This document shows positions 62,791-64,000 of a stretch of 64,000 nt of DNA, piece after piece. Positions within the stretch are counted from its first letter, which is position 1. Each line of letters starts with the position of its first letter. This stretch comes from JAHQVI01 sp963749875 (GTDB taxonomy: Bacteria; Pseudomonadota; Alphaproteobacteria; Rhizobiales; Rhodomicrobiaceae). The translations under genes were made by a program, and so were the position numbers. The notes under the pieces were generated by a model. That model was not told the origin of the DNA. It was given only the letters and a program-made list of their open reading frames with translations, and did not search any database. The DNA lies in NCBI GenBank assembly GCA_963749875.1, contig CAVVOX010000005.1, forward strand, positions 124,001-188,000. The letters run 5' to 3'.

Positions 62791-63978
62791 TCAACTGGCG
62801 GCCGCCAGCCTTTGGAAGCCGGCCTCCAGATCGGCTTTGAGATCCGCAGGATCGTCGAGACCGATATGGAGCCGCAGCGCCGGTCCTTCGGCGCTCCATT
62901 TCGTCGCCGTGCGATTGGGGGTCGGATCGAACGGCACGATCAGGCTTTCATAGCCGCCCCAGGAATATCCCATCGTGAAAAGGGCGAGCCCGTCGAGCAT
63001 TGCCGGGAGGGCTTTCTCCGAGCAGGGTTTCAGGACGATCGAAAACAGCCCTGACGAGCCGCTGAAATCCCGCTTCCAGATCTCATGGCCGGGATGGCTT
63101 GGCAGCGCGGGATGCAGGACACGCGCAACGTCGGGGCGGGTCTCCAGCCAGCTCGCGATTTCGATCGCGGAGGCCCCGTGCCGCGCCAGCCGAACGGCCA
63201 TCGTCCGAAGGCCCCTGAGCGCCAGGAAGCAATCGTCCGGTCCCGCGCAAAGCCCAAGATCCTCATGAGCGCGCTGCATATAGGGCATGGCGCGTTCATT
63301 CACGGTCACCAGCCCGAGCATTGCGTCGGCATGACCGACGACATATTTCGTCGCCGCCTGGACCGAGATATCCGCGCCGTGCGCAAGCGGCTTGAAGTAA
63401 AGCGATGTCGCCCAGGTATTGTCGAAAGCGAGCCAGACATTCCGGGCTCGGCAAGCGCCGGCAATCGCCCCCAGATCCTGCATTTCGAAGGTCTGTGAGC
63501 CGGGCGATTCCGCGAAGACGAGCCTGGTCTTGTCGGTGATCAACTCGGCGATGCCGGCGCCGATGGTGGGATCGTAATAGCGCGCCGTGACGCCCAATCG
63601 GCCGAGCAGACGGTCGGCGACGCGCCGCGTGGGGTGGTACACATTGTCGGCGATCAGGATCTCATCGCCCGCTTCGACGAAGGCGATCAGCACCGCGGTG
63701 ATTGCGGCAAGGCCGGACGGCGCGACCCAGCTCCGATGCCCGCCTTCGAGCGCACGGATCGCGGAGCAGAGCGCTTTGACGGTGGGCGTTCCCCGCCGCC
63801 CATAGGTGTATTCCTTGTCATAGGCGAGGAGCTCCTGCATGGTCGGAAAAGCCACGGTGGAGCCGCGATAGATCGGCGTATTGATAAAGCCGTGCTGGGC
63901 ACTCGGATCGCGTCCGAGATGCACGAGCCGCGTTTCGTCGGAGGGCGTTTTGCCGAGTCGCTCCTCGAATGACGCCAT
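62791..63978 (-). CDS. metC: Cystathionine beta-lyase MetC
   Basis: 395 residues, PLP-dependent Cys/Met-metabolism enzyme cleaving cystathionine to homocysteine, pyruvate and ammonia. Seen: NTPIYRGSTVAFPTMQEL, YTYGRRGTPTVKALCSAI, LEGGHRSWVAPSGLAAITAV, the PLP lysine SVQAATKYVVGHADAMLGLV, and the C-terminal YSWGGYESLIVPFDP typical of MetC rather than MetB. Start ATG 63978 has AAGGAGA upstream. The TGA stop (62791-62793) directly abuts the terminal CTAG of a palindromic repeat. Confidence 0.93.
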   Translation of the reverse strand: MASFEERLGKTPSDETRLVHLGRDPSAQHGFINTPIYRGSTVAFPTMQELLAYDKEYTYGRRGTPTVKALCSAIRALEGGHRSWVAPSGLAAITAVLIAFVEAGDEILIADNVYHPTRRVADRLLGRLGVTARYYDPTIGAGIAELITDKTRLVFAESPGSQTFEMQDLGAIAGACRARNVWLAFDNTWATSLYFKPLAHGADISVQAATKYVVGHADAMLGLVTVNERAMPYMQRAHEDLGLCAGPDDCFLALRGLRTMAVRLARHGASAIEIASWLETRPDVARVLHPALPSHPGHEIWKRDFSGSSGLFSIVLKPCSEKALPAMLDGLALFTMGYSWGGYESLIVPFDPTPNRTATKWSAEGPALRLHIGLDDPADLKADLEAGFQRLAAAS

Positions 63979-64000
63979 GATCCGTCTCCTTGTCGTGTGG

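Noticed and set aside
62783..62796. FNR-like TTGAT...GTCAA site near metC
   Set aside because: Spacing is three rather than four bases and the sequence is just the end of the palindromic repeat next to the stop codon.

Overview
The window is about 62% GC and densely packed. Gene content and style point to an aerobic alphaproteobacterium, most likely Hyphomicrobiales (Rhizobiales): the aerobic (late cobalt insertion) B12 route, HrcA/GrpE, GluQ-RS, ectoine catabolism, and GC-rich palindromic repeats. I cannot name the genus.

Layout. 1-5.7 kb: 3' part of glcF, then proteins of unknown function on the minus strand. 5.7-6.8 kb: ilvC. 6.9-24.5 kb: a large cobalamin island with threonine-phosphate decarboxylase, BtuB receptor, a binding protein and cbiB. 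A minus-strand operon behind a cobalamin riboswitch follows (cbtB-cbtA-cobW-DUF1289 protein-cobN-phosphatase-like-cobO-yrhK-like-cobQ), and cobT-cobS-cobU run divergently. 24.7-31.4 kb: tRNA-Lys, a small Cys-rich secreted protein, an HPF/cold-shock fusion, a ytfI/ytfJ (GerW)-like pair, and a methyltransferase overlapping an HgcA-HgcB-like fusion (the most unusual locus here), then a PGM1-like peptide ligase. 31.5-34.8 kb: MacAB-like ABC exporter. 34.8-44.7 kb: ectoine/hydroxyectoine utilisation cluster with GntR and Lrp regulators and decayed remnants (SDR, ehuA, ald). 44.9-51.4 kb: dksA-like, hrcA-grpE, pssA, gluQ, a hydrolase, denD. 51.7-55.9 kb: troABCD-like Mn/Zn ABC transporter behind two palindromic operators. 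55.9-62.8 kb: two near-identical 841-bp IS5/IS427-type elements in inverted orientation, an older IS remnant, several CTAG-ended palindromic repeats, an SLC13 permease, a cold-shock gene, tRNA-Val and tRNA-Asp. 62.8-64 kb: metC.

Eight genes, several of them highly conserved (ilvC, cobN, hrcA, doeB, csp), are broken in this sequence. Every break is repaired by removing one base, and seven of the eight have a GANTC pentamer (or a GAACTC/GAGTTC that looks like a one-base-expanded GANTC) at or within a few bases of the break. This is best explained as sequencing error at CcrM-methylated sites, so those genes should be read as probably intact.

How it fits together: the cell imports cobalt (CbtAB) and corrinoids (BtuB plus binding protein), finishes and salvages B12, and carries a corrinoid HgcA-like protein that could use it. 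It can degrade ectoines to aspartate but seems to have lost the adjacent uptake genes. Short mobile repeats have settled repeatedly at gene 3' ends and even inside cobN.
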